The position numbers were made by a program, and so were the translations under genes. A DNA stretch of 10,992 nucleotides, from contig JAICZB010000051.1 in the NCBI GenBank assembly GCA_025933895.1, positions 1-10,992 on the forward strand. Direction: 5' to 3'. Origin of the DNA: Thermoleophilia bacterium. Lineage in GTDB: Bacteria > Actinomycetota > Thermoleophilia > Gaiellales > Gaiellaceae. The notes beneath the pieces are model-generated. The model worked only from the letters and a program-made list of their open reading frames with translations, did not search any database and was not told where the DNA came from. This document shows positions 5,324-10,992 of the stretch, in pieces; positions within the stretch are counted from its first letter, which is position 1; every line of letters starts with the position of its first letter.

Positions 5324-7303
5324 TCAGGCCTCGGCCTCCTGGGCCTTCTCGTCGGCCGCCCGCTTGGCGATCTCGCTGACTACGGTCGGATCGGCGAGCG
5401 TCGTCGTGTCGCCGAGCTGGCGGTCGTTCGCGACGTCCCGCAGCAGGCGGCGCATGATCTTGCCGCTGCGGGTCTTCGGCAGCTCGGGAGTGAAGACGAT
5501 GTTCGCGGGCTTCGCGATCGGCCCGATCTTCTGCGCGACGTGGTCACGCAGCTCCTCGAGCTTCTCGACGGAGCCCTCGCCGCCGCCCTTCAGCGTCACG
5601 TACGCGACGATCGCCTCCCCCGTCACCGAGTCGGCGCGGGAGCAGACGGCCGCCTCCGCGACCTCCTGGTGGTCGACGAGCGCCGACTCGACCTCGATCG
5701 TCGAGATGCGGTGCCCGGAGACGTTCATGACGTCGTCGATCCGGCCGAGCAGCCAGTAATCGCCGTCCTGATCGATCCGGGCGCCGTCGCCGGCGAGGTA
5801 GATGTCGTCGTACTTCGACCAGTACGTGTCCCGGTAGCGCTGGTCGTCGCCGAAGATGCCTCTGAGCATCGCCGGCCACGGGCGCTTGAGGACGAGGTAC
5901 CCACCCCCGCCGGGGCCGACCTCGTTGCCCTGCTCGTCGTACACCGCCGGCACGACTCCCGGGAACGGCCGGGTCGCCGAGCCCGGCTTGAGGGTCGTGA
6001 CTCCCGGCAGCGGCGTGATCAGGATCATCCCGGTCTCGGTCTGCCACCACGTGTCGACGACCGGCGTCCGGTCGCCGCCGATGTGCTCGCGATACCAGAT
6101 CCACGCCTCCGGGTTGATCGGCTCGCCGACGGAGCCGAGCAGGCGCAGCGACGAGAGGTCGTGCTGCTGCGCGTACTCCGGCCCCCACTTCATGTGCGAG
6201 CGAACAGCCGTCGGCGCGGTGTAGAGGATCGTCACCTTGTACTTCTCGACAATCGCCCACCAGCGGTCCTTGTCGGGGAAGTCGGGCGTCCCCTCGTACA
6301 TGACCGACGTCGTCCGGTTGCAGAGCGGCCCGTAGACGATGTAGCTGTGGCCGGTGATCCAGCCGATGTCGGCGGCGCACCAGTAGACATCGTCGTCCCG
6401 TTTCAGGTCGAAGATGTAGTGGTGCGTCGTCGACGTGCCGACGAGGTAGCCCGCCGTCGTGTGGATGATCCCCTTCGGCTTCGCGGTCGTGCCGCTCGTG
6501 TACATGAGGAAGAGCAGGTCCTCGCTGTCCATCGGCTCGCACGGGCACGACTCGGGATCGTCCGAGGCGTCGCTCTCCAGGTCGTGCCAGTAGTGGTCAC
6601 GACCATCCTGCATCGGCACGTCGCCGCCGGTGCGGCGGAGGACGACAGAGTGCTTGACGCCCGGCGCCGCGGCCATGGCCTCGTCGGCGACCGTCTTGAG
6701 CCCGATCGCCGAGCCACGCCGCCAGGCCTCGTCCTGGGTGATGAGGACCTCGCACTTCATGTCGTTCATCCGGCCCGACAGCGAGTCGGCCGAGAAGCCG
6801 CCGAAGACGACGGTGTGCGGCGCGCCGAGCCGGGTGCACGCGAGCATCGCCACCGGCAGCTCCGGGACCATGCCCATGTAGATCCCGACCGGGGTCCCCT
6901 TTTTCACGCCGAGCTTCTTGAGGGCGTTCGCGAAGCGGACGACGTCCTTCTGGAGATCGGCGTACGTGATCGTCCGGGTGTCGCCCTCGGGCTCGCCTTC
7001 CCAGTGGTAGGCGACGACGCCGCCGGAGCCGGCCTCGACGTGCCGGTCGACGCAGTTGAAGCAGACGTTCAGCTTGCCGCCGAGGTACCACTTCGCGTAC
7101 GGCGGCTCCCACTCGCAGAGCTCGCCGAAGGGCTCGAACCACGTGACTCGCTCGCGCCCCTCACGCTCCCAGAACTCCTCGAACGGGACGTCGTAGATGT
7201 CCGCCTTCGCGTTGGCCTGGGCCGCGAAGTCCCCCGGAGGCGGATAGGTCCGCTCCTCGAGGAACATCGTGTCGATCGCGTGGTGGCTCGCCTCCGTTGC
7301 CAA
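5324..7303 (-). CDS. acs: Acetyl-CoA synthetase (AMP-forming)
   Basis: This 659-residue protein has the full length of bacterial Acs, which activates acetate with ATP to acetyl-AMP and then acetyl-CoA in the cytoplasm. Motifs appear in order: the N-terminal ACAS domain (FWEREG, then WFEPFGELCEWEPPYAKWYLGG, 55-76), the ATP loop YTSGTTAKPKG (268-278), CAADIGWITGHSY (309-321), GEPINPEAW (393-401), the core DTWWQTETG (417-425), the hinge region GRIDDVMNVSGHR (520-532), and TRSGKIMRR (611-619). K615 is the catalytic lysine that is acetylated in regulated Acs enzymes. The start is TTG at 7303, supported by AAGGAGG six bases upstream; the next ATG would remove 12 residues and lacks this site. The acetate transporter gene ends 33 bases upstream, so the two form an uptake and activation operon. 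Confidence 0.97.
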   Translation of the reverse strand: MATEASHHAIDTMFLEERTYPPPGDFAAQANAKADIYDVPFEEFWEREGRERVTWFEPFGELCEWEPPYAKWYLGGKLNVCFNCVDRHVEAGSGGVVAYHWEGEPEGDTRTITYADLQKDVVRFANALKKLGVKKGTPVGIYMGMVPELPVAMLACTRLGAPHTVVFGGFSADSLSGRMNDMKCEVLITQDEAWRRGSAIGLKTVADEAMAAAPGVKHSVVLRRTGGDVPMQDGRDHYWHDLESDASDDPESCPCEPMDSEDLLFLMYTSGTTAKPKGIIHTTAGYLVGTSTTHHYIFDLKRDDDVYWCAADIGWITGHSYIVYGPLCNRTTSVMYEGTPDFPDKDRWWAIVEKYKVTILYTAPTAVRSHMKWGPEYAQQHDLSSLRLLGSVGEPINPEAWIWYREHIGGDRTPVVDTWWQTETGMILITPLPGVTTLKPGSATRPFPGVVPAVYDEQGNEVGPGGGGYLVLKRPWPAMLRGIFGDDQRYRDTYWSKYDDIYLAGDGARIDQDGDYWLLGRIDDVMNVSGHRISTIEVESALVDHQEVAEAAVCSRADSVTGEAIVAYVTLKGGGEGSVEKLEELRDHVAQKIGPIAKPANIVFTPELPKTRSGKIMRRLLRDVANDRQLGDTTTLADPTVVSEIAKRAADEKAQEAEA

Positions 7304-7309
7304 GAGCCG

Positions 7310-7316
7310 CCTCCTT
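7310..7316 (-). promoter_or_regulatory. Ribosome binding site that fixes the TTG start of acs
   Basis: AAGGAGG on the minus strand lies six bases before TTG 7303. It is a near-perfect anti-16S complement at good spacing, and it decides for the TTG start over the internal ATG 36 bases further on. A TTG start may hold down translation of Acs relative to the transporter. Confidence 0.8.
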
Positions 7317-7336
7317 CCCTTGTCGCTACCCGGATC

Positions 7337-7996
7337 CTAGGCCGTCGCCGCCACGCGAGATTCCGTCACGAACGGCCGCCCGACAGGCAGGACCGCCCTG
7401 CCGGCGACGCCGTTCCAGACGCCGGCCGCCGACGTGTACCAGGCGACCCCAGCCGTCACGATGCCTGCCCAGCCACCCGCATGCAGCCACCAGCCGGTGC
7501 CGCCGTGCGAGAGGTTGAAGAAGCCGATCACGAGGAGGATCTCCGTGATCTGCAGGGTGAGGAAGACGCCGAAGACGGCCGCGTTCACCCGCATGCTGCC
7601 GATCAGCATGTAGAAGTTGAACACGGCGAACGCGAACAGGAACCATGCGACCGAATTGTCGATGTTGTGCGGACCGACGCCGGTGAACCAGTTCTTCGTC
7701 ACCACGCCGAGGGTGATGAACAGGCCGAGGCCCATCCAGAACCCGCCGTAGGTCGAGAACGCGGTCGCTCCGAAGACGTTCCGGTTGCGGAACTCCCACA
7801 TCCCCGCGGCGAACTGCGCCATCCCGCCGTAGAAGATCGCCGGGCCCACCCAGATCAGATCCGGAATGAACGACGCGTTGTGCCCGCTGAGCAGGAACGT
7901 CGTCAGGGCGAATCCCGCGAGACCGAGCGGCGCGGGATCGGCTGCCGGTGTGCTTTCCACCAACTGCACCGGCCGGTCGGAAGACAGTGCGCTCAT
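7337..7996 (-). CDS. satP: Acetate/succinate uptake transporter (GPR1/FUN34/YaaH family)
   Basis: This 219-residue integral membrane protein has the family signature near its N-terminus, here DPAPLGLAGFALTT (20-33); most relatives have N rather than D at the first position. About six hydrophobic segments follow (around 22-38, 45-66, 78-99, 115-133, 139-160 and 171-192), with the conserved FGATAFSTYGGFW (75-87) between TM2 and TM3. Family members take up acetate, sometimes succinate, by proton-coupled or channel-like transport. ATG 7996 has GGGAGG five bases upstream. Acetyl-CoA synthetase follows after 33 bases, which strongly supports acetate as the substrate. Upstream lie TTTCGG-type repeats that may control the operon. 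The symbol is given by family, not by proof of orthology. Confidence 0.93.
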   Translation of the reverse strand: MSALSSDRPVQLVESTPAADPAPLGLAGFALTTFLLSGHNASFIPDLIWVGPAIFYGGMAQFAAGMWEFRNRNVFGATAFSTYGGFWMGLGLFITLGVVTKNWFTGVGPHNIDNSVAWFLFAFAVFNFYMLIGSMRVNAAVFGVFLTLQITEILLVIGFFNLSHGGTGWWLHAGGWAGIVTAGVAWYTSAAGVWNGVAGRAVLPVGRPFVTESRVAATA

Positions 7997-8009
7997 CCAG
8001 CCCTCCCAG

Positions 8010-8091
8010 TTTCGGAGGCCACGGAGAGCGCCCCAAGGCCACTCCGTTTCGGCCTCCGATCTATTTGCGCAGCTTTACCCGATTTCGGAGG
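8010..8091. repeat. Three evenly spaced TTTCGG(AGG) elements upstream of satP-acs
   Basis: TTTCGGAGG occurs at 8010-8018 and 8083-8091. A third TTTCGG at 8047-8052 runs into CCTCCGA, which is the same core inverted. The starts are 37 and 36 bases apart. They fill the 101-base gap between the M24 peptidase stop and the satP start, both on the minus strand. They could be operators for an acetate-responsive regulator or part of a terminator for the peptidase gene. No regulator can be named from sequence, and no clear -35/-10 pair was found. Confidence 0.4.
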
Positions 8092-8097
8092 GGTTAG

Positions 8098-9237
8098 TCA
8101 AGGTTCGAGGTCGTATGGGTAGTTCGTGAGGACCTCGGCGCCCGTCTCGGTCACGAGGACGATGTCCTCGAGCCGCACCCCGCCGTAGCCGGAGCGGTAG
8201 AGCCCGGGCTCGACGGTGACCACGTCGCCCGCGACGAACTTCTTGTCGGAGATCTGCCCCATCCCGGGCGACTCGTGCACCTCGAGGCCGACTCCGTGGC
8301 CGAGGCCGTGGAAGAACCCGTCCACGAGCGACTCGCCGGGCTGCTTCGTACGCTGCGTCGGCTCGCCGGCCGCCTCGAAGATCTCGCAGGTTCCTTCGAA
8401 GATCGCCTTGGTGTCGCCGCCGGCGCGGATCTCGGACACGGCCCGGTCGAGCGCCGCCTTGCAGAGGCGGTGCCACTCGCGCACGTCGTCCGCCACGTCG
8501 CCGACGACGAAGGTGCGGGTCATGTCGGTGTAGACCGCGGACGCGTTGTCGCGGGGCCAGATGTCGACGACGATCGGGACGCTCGCGGGAATCGGGCCGG
8601 AGCCCATGTCGTGGCCCACCGCTCCCTGGGCCGCCGGCGCGACGATGTAGTCGTCGGCCGAGGTGTCGTGCGCGGCGAAGGTCGCGTTCATCGCCGCCTT
8701 CACGCGCTCGACCGTGAGCTGTTCGCCGTCGAGGTGCAGGTCGCCGCCGTTGATCTCGGCCTTGCGAAGAAGTTCGCGGCACGTGTCCATCGCGGCTTCG
8801 GCAGCCTTCTGCGCGCGACGCATCCCTGCGATCTGGGCGTCCGTCTTGGCGCGGCGGCGGTCGTCGAAGAGCTCCTGGTCGACGTCCAGGTCGAAGCCGT
8901 CGGCGCGCAGGCGGTCGGCGAGCCAGACGGGGAAGTCGTCCGGCACCGTGAAGCGCTTCGTATCGAGGCTTGCGACCTCGCGAAGGATGAGCTGCGCCCT
9001 CAGCTCACGCCATTCGATCCCCTGCGCGATCAACTCGTCGATGCCGAATTCCTCGGAGACGTGGACGTCGAACAGCCCCAGCTCGCGCAGTCGGCCGGCC
9101 TCCATCGAGTTCGTGAACACATGACGGGTGCCGTTGCGCTCGGCGTAGAGGAACGGATCCGGCACCGTGAGCGGCACGGCGTGCCGCATGTCGGCGGAGC
9201 GGACCGTGTCGGCGCAGATGAGGACGGCATCAGCCAC
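8098..9237 (-). CDS. M24-family metallopeptidase (Xaa-Pro aminopeptidase/prolidase-like)
   Basis: This 379-residue protein has the two-part layout of Xaa-Pro peptidases: an N-terminal creatinase-like domain (about 1-130) and a C-terminal pita-bread catalytic domain. All five dinuclear metal ligands are present: D225 (VVDIWP), D238 (YTDMTRT), H314 (GLGHGVG), E343 (VEPGLY) and E357 (VRLED). H321 of the HESP segment is also conserved. It should remove or cleave residues next to proline in peptides in the cytoplasm; no signal peptide is visible. GTG 9237 is chosen over ATG 9189 because VADAVLICADTVRSADMRHA resembles the family start, and both TAGGAT (possible -10) and AGGA lie just upstream. The gene is divergent from the propeller-thioredoxin gene. 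Exact substrate preference (prolidase or aminopeptidase P) is not decided. Confidence 0.93.
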   Translation of the reverse strand: MADAVLICADTVRSADMRHAVPLTVPDPFLYAERNGTRHVFTNSMEAGRLRELGLFDVHVSEEFGIDELIAQGIEWRELRAQLILREVASLDTKRFTVPDDFPVWLADRLRADGFDLDVDQELFDDRRRAKTDAQIAGMRRAQKAAEAAMDTCRELLRKAEINGGDLHLDGEQLTVERVKAAMNATFAAHDTSADDYIVAPAAQGAVGHDMGSGPIPASVPIVVDIWPRDNASAVYTDMTRTFVVGDVADDVREWHRLCKAALDRAVSEIRAGGDTKAIFEGTCEIFEAAGEPTQRTKQPGESLVDGFFHGLGHGVGLEVHESPGMGQISDKKFVAGDVVTVEPGLYRSGYGGVRLEDIVLVTETGAEVLTNYPYDLEP

Positions 9238-9312
9238 AGCGAGACCGATCCTAACGATCCGCGCCGGTTCGGTTCGCGCCTCGTCGCACGAAGGGCGATA
9301 CTCACGGGTCGA
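9238..9312. promoter_or_regulatory. Divergent promoter region, both sides possibly leaderless
   Basis: In the 75 bases between GTG 9237 (minus) and ATG 9313 (plus) there is TAGGAT on the minus strand (9253-9248) and GATACT on the plus strand (9297-9302). Each lies ten bases from its start codon, which would put transcription starts about four bases from translation starts. That fits leaderless mRNAs, common in actinobacteria, and explains the missing Shine-Dalgarno before ATG 9313. No clear -35 boxes were seen. Confidence 0.35.
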
Positions 9313-10740
9313 ATGGCCGCGACCGGCGAGAGAGAAGACCCGGCGTTCCCGGTCGGAGCCGCCTGCCGGATCGATTCGCGCTCGCCGTGGCGCCAGGTCA
9401 CGGAGATCCCGGTGGGCCTCGATCCGGAGGGAATCGCGATCGACCTCGGCCGCCGGCGCGCCTTCGTCGCGTGCTCGCGCAGCGACTTCGTCTCGGTCGT
9501 CGACCTCGAGACACACGAGGTCGTCCGCGAGATCCGGACCGGCAACGAGCCGATCGACATCGGCCTCGACGAGCAGACGGGCCGCGTCTTCACCGCCGAC
9601 GCCCACTCCGACCAGGTCACGATCATCGACTCGGCGACGCTCGAGGTCGAGACGGCGGTGCCGGTTGGCGGCTACCCGTCCGGGCTGACCCACGTCCCGG
9701 ACTTCCGTCGCCTCTACGTCGGCAACTCGCTCGGCTCTACGATGAGCGTGATCGACCTCGACACGCTCGAGACCTTGGCGACCGTGGAGGCCGAGCCGGG
9801 CGCCGGGGCGATCGGCGTCGACCAGACCCGCGGCCTCGTCATCTGCGTCAACTTCGTCGCGGCCTCCGCCAACTTCTTCGACGCCGACACCTTCGAGGAG
9901 GTCGGCAGGCTCGAGCTCGGCACCGGGACCTGCGCGATCGGGATCGTCCCCGAGCGCGGCGAGGCGTTCATCGTCAACTCGATCGCCGGCACCGTCTCCC
10001 GTGTCGATCTCGACCGGATCGAGGTGCTCGAGGAGATCCGCACGGGATCTGCGCCAGTCGGGCTCACCCTCCACCCGTCGCACGACCGCGTGTACGTCAC
10101 GAACCGCGGCGCGGGCTCGGTCAGCGTGCTCGGCGTCGCCGACGGAGTGGAGTGGTCGCAGATCCCGGTCGGCGGAGGACCCGGCGGAATCGTCGTCGAC
10201 CCGCACGACGGCCGTATCCTCGTCGCCAATGCCGGCAGCCAGACGATGTCGATCGTCGAGGACCTCCTCGCCGCGCGGCCGCCGGCCCCGGTCGTCGAGG
10301 AGCCGAGTCCCTGGATCGGCAACAAGCTGCCCACGTTCGCACTCGAGGACTACTGGTCGGGCGAGCCGCGCACGAACCACGACTGGGCGGAGAAGAAGTA
10401 CATCCTCAACTTCTTCGCCTCCTGGTGAGGACCGTGCAACGCGGAGGCGCCGTTCCTCGAGGACGTGCGCCTTCGCGAAGAGGCTCGGTCGGGCCTCGAG
10501 GTGGTGCTGGTCGACATCTGGGAAGGGACGGAGCCGCGCCCGGAGGTCGAGCGATTCTGCGAGATGTGGGGCATCAAAGGGCCGATCCTCCTCGACCCTC
10601 GCGGCGAGCTCGCGACCACGCTCGGCGTGCGTGGCGTGCCCACGAACGTCGTCGTCGACTCCGACGGGACGATTCGCGCCTTCGGCGCCGCCCGGCTGGA
10701 GGAGCTCGAACAGGCGATCGACGACCTTTACGGGCGGTAG
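9313..10740 (+). CDS. Putative selenoprotein: YVTN beta-propeller fused to thioredoxin/TlpA-like domain, TGA read as Sec372
   Basis: Read through an in-frame TGA (10426-10428), this is a 475-residue protein. Residues about 38-318 hold seven YVTN/NHL-like propeller blades with a period near 40 (for example GLDPEGIAIDLGRRRAFVAC, TIIDSATLEVETAVPVGGYP, LTLHPSHDRVYVTNRGAGSV). A linker with NKLPTFALEDYWSGE (337-351) leads into a TlpA/ResA-type thioredoxin fold: YILNFFASW-U-GPC with U372 and C375, VVLVDIWEG, and GVPTNVVVD with cis-Pro P443. TGA falls exactly on the first active-site cysteine, and a SECIS-like hairpin follows. A plain stop at TGA would leave a propeller with a thioredoxin domain cut in its active site. 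No signal peptide is seen from ATG 9313, so it is probably cytoplasmic, unusual for YVTN proteins. The likely role is a thiol/disulfide or peroxide reductase with a binding propeller. The alternative is a recent nonsense mutation or sequence error (TGC/TGT to TGA). Confidence 0.8.
10426..10459 (+). promoter_or_regulatory. SECIS-like hairpin at the in-frame TGA
   Basis: Starting inside the TGA, GAGGA (10427-10431) pairs with TCCTC (10454-10458). After a C/T mismatch, CG (10433-10434) pairs with CG (10451-10452), T10435 is bulged out, and GC (10436-10437) pairs with GC (10449-10450). The apical loop is AACGCGGAGGC (10438-10448). T10426 may add a U-G wobble with G10459. A bulged U below the apical part and G residues in the loop are hallmarks of the E. 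coli fdhF SECIS bound by SelB. An alternative upper stem, CGC (10440-10442) with GCG (10447-10449), would present a GGAG tetraloop. The pairing was done by hand, without energy calculation. The hairpin also lies in coding sequence, as bacterial SECIS elements must. Confidence 0.55.
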
Positions 10741-10744
10741 GCGC

Positions 10745-10992
10745 ATGGCGCTGCTGCGCGCCGAGGAGGAGGCGAAGGTACGGGAGTGGTTCGCCGGGCT
10801 CGAGCGGCCGGTCGAGCTGCTCGTTGCGCTCGGGCCGGAGGAGACGCCGCTCGCGGGTTCCGGCGACGTCGACTTCGGCACCGAGATGGTGCGCGTCTGC
10901 GAAGGGCTCGCGGAGCTCGGCGAACGCGTGAGTTGCCGTGTGGAGCAGGAGCCCGCAGGGTTCCCGCGCTTCCCTGCCGTGTCGATCCGGCC
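10745..10992 (+). CDS. Probable thioredoxin-fold protein (PDO/glutaredoxin-like N-terminal domain), 3' end outside window
   Basis: ATG 10745 follows the stop of the propeller-selenoprotein gene after four bases, so the two are likely co-transcribed. Eighty-two codons are visible. The layout is a leading helix (AEEEAKVREWFAGLERP), a beta strand (VELLVALG), a helix (TEMVRVCEGLAELGERVS), and then a strand near a possible cis-proline loop (FPRFPAVSIRP). This resembles the N-terminal domain of protein disulfide oxidoreductases (PDO), which carry two tandem thioredoxin folds. The CxxC that would follow the first strand in an active domain is absent, as often in degenerate first domains; the active second domain would lie beyond the window. 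The neighbouring thioredoxin-like selenoprotein fits a redox relay, but this is inference. Family assignment is by pattern only. Confidence 0.55.
   Translation, partial: MALLRAEEEAKVREWFAGLERPVELLVALGPEETPLAGSGDVDFGTEMVRVCEGLAELGERVSCRVEQEPAGFPRFPAVSIR

Noticed and set aside
5540..8122. 860-codon open frame on the plus strand, antisense to acs and satP
   Set aside because: It is a by-product of high GC in the third codon positions of acs and satP. The translation is Arg/Val/Asp-rich with no recognisable motif, and both opposite genes are certain.
10465..10740. Separate small gene starting at GTG 10465 after the TGA
   Set aside because: It would encode a thioredoxin fold without its first strand and active site, has no ribosome binding site, and continues the same frame as the upstream gene. 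Read-through at TGA explains it better.
9238..10881. Long minus-strand open frame continuing upstream of the M24 peptidase, antisense to the propeller gene
   Set aside because: The peptidase family start is at GTG 9237. The upstream part is a low-complexity Arg/Glu/Asp/Val translation opposite a clearly coding propeller.

Overview
The window is about 11 kb of very GC-rich, densely packed bacterial chromosome. GTG and TTG starts occur, genes overlap by a few bases, and several start codons lack a clear ribosome binding site but sit just downstream of a possible -10 element. The protein families (ClpS, an acetate transporter plus acetyl-CoA synthetase, an M24 peptidase opening with a VADAVLICADTVRS-type sequence, and MerR with a helical tail) suggest an actinobacterium, perhaps of the Thermoleophilia/Gaiellales kind. 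The lineage is an inference. No mobile element, CRISPR array, rRNA or tRNA was seen.

Layout. (1) 2-1686, plus strand: the end of an OsmC-family gene, a ClpS-like adaptor and a class V aminotransferase related to cysteine desulfurases, joined by a 4-base overlap and a 0-base gap. (2) 1683-2564, minus: a SIS-domain sugar-phosphate isomerase-like protein, convergent with (1) and sharing its stop bases. It is divergent from (3) 2599-3858, plus: an M16 zinc peptidase. (4) 3859-4457: mostly non-coding, but it carries two tiny overlapping minus-strand ORFs, one encoding an acidic tail and the other a basic head from the same bases. (5) 4458-7996, minus: an acetate-assimilation block (acetate transporter, then acetyl-CoA synthetase with a TTG start), a UNCG-loop terminator, then a MerR-type regulator with a helical C-terminal domain. 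(6) 8098-9237, minus: an M24 (Xaa-Pro-type) metallopeptidase. (7) 9313-10992, plus: a seven-blade YVTN propeller fused to a thioredoxin/TlpA-like domain, followed after 4 bases by the start of another probable thioredoxin-fold gene.

The most important observation is in block 7. The propeller-thioredoxin gene has an in-frame TGA at exactly the first cysteine position of the WCGPC active site (W-TGA-G-P-C). The frame stays open afterwards and encodes the rest of a convincing thioredoxin domain, including the cis-proline GVPT. The TGA lies at the base of a hairpin with a bulged U and a G-rich apical loop, as in bacterial SECIS elements. The gene is therefore best read through the TGA as a selenoprotein, U372-G-P-C375, and automatic annotation would split it. 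A chance nonsense mutation is the main alternative. The machinery for selenocysteine is not in this window.
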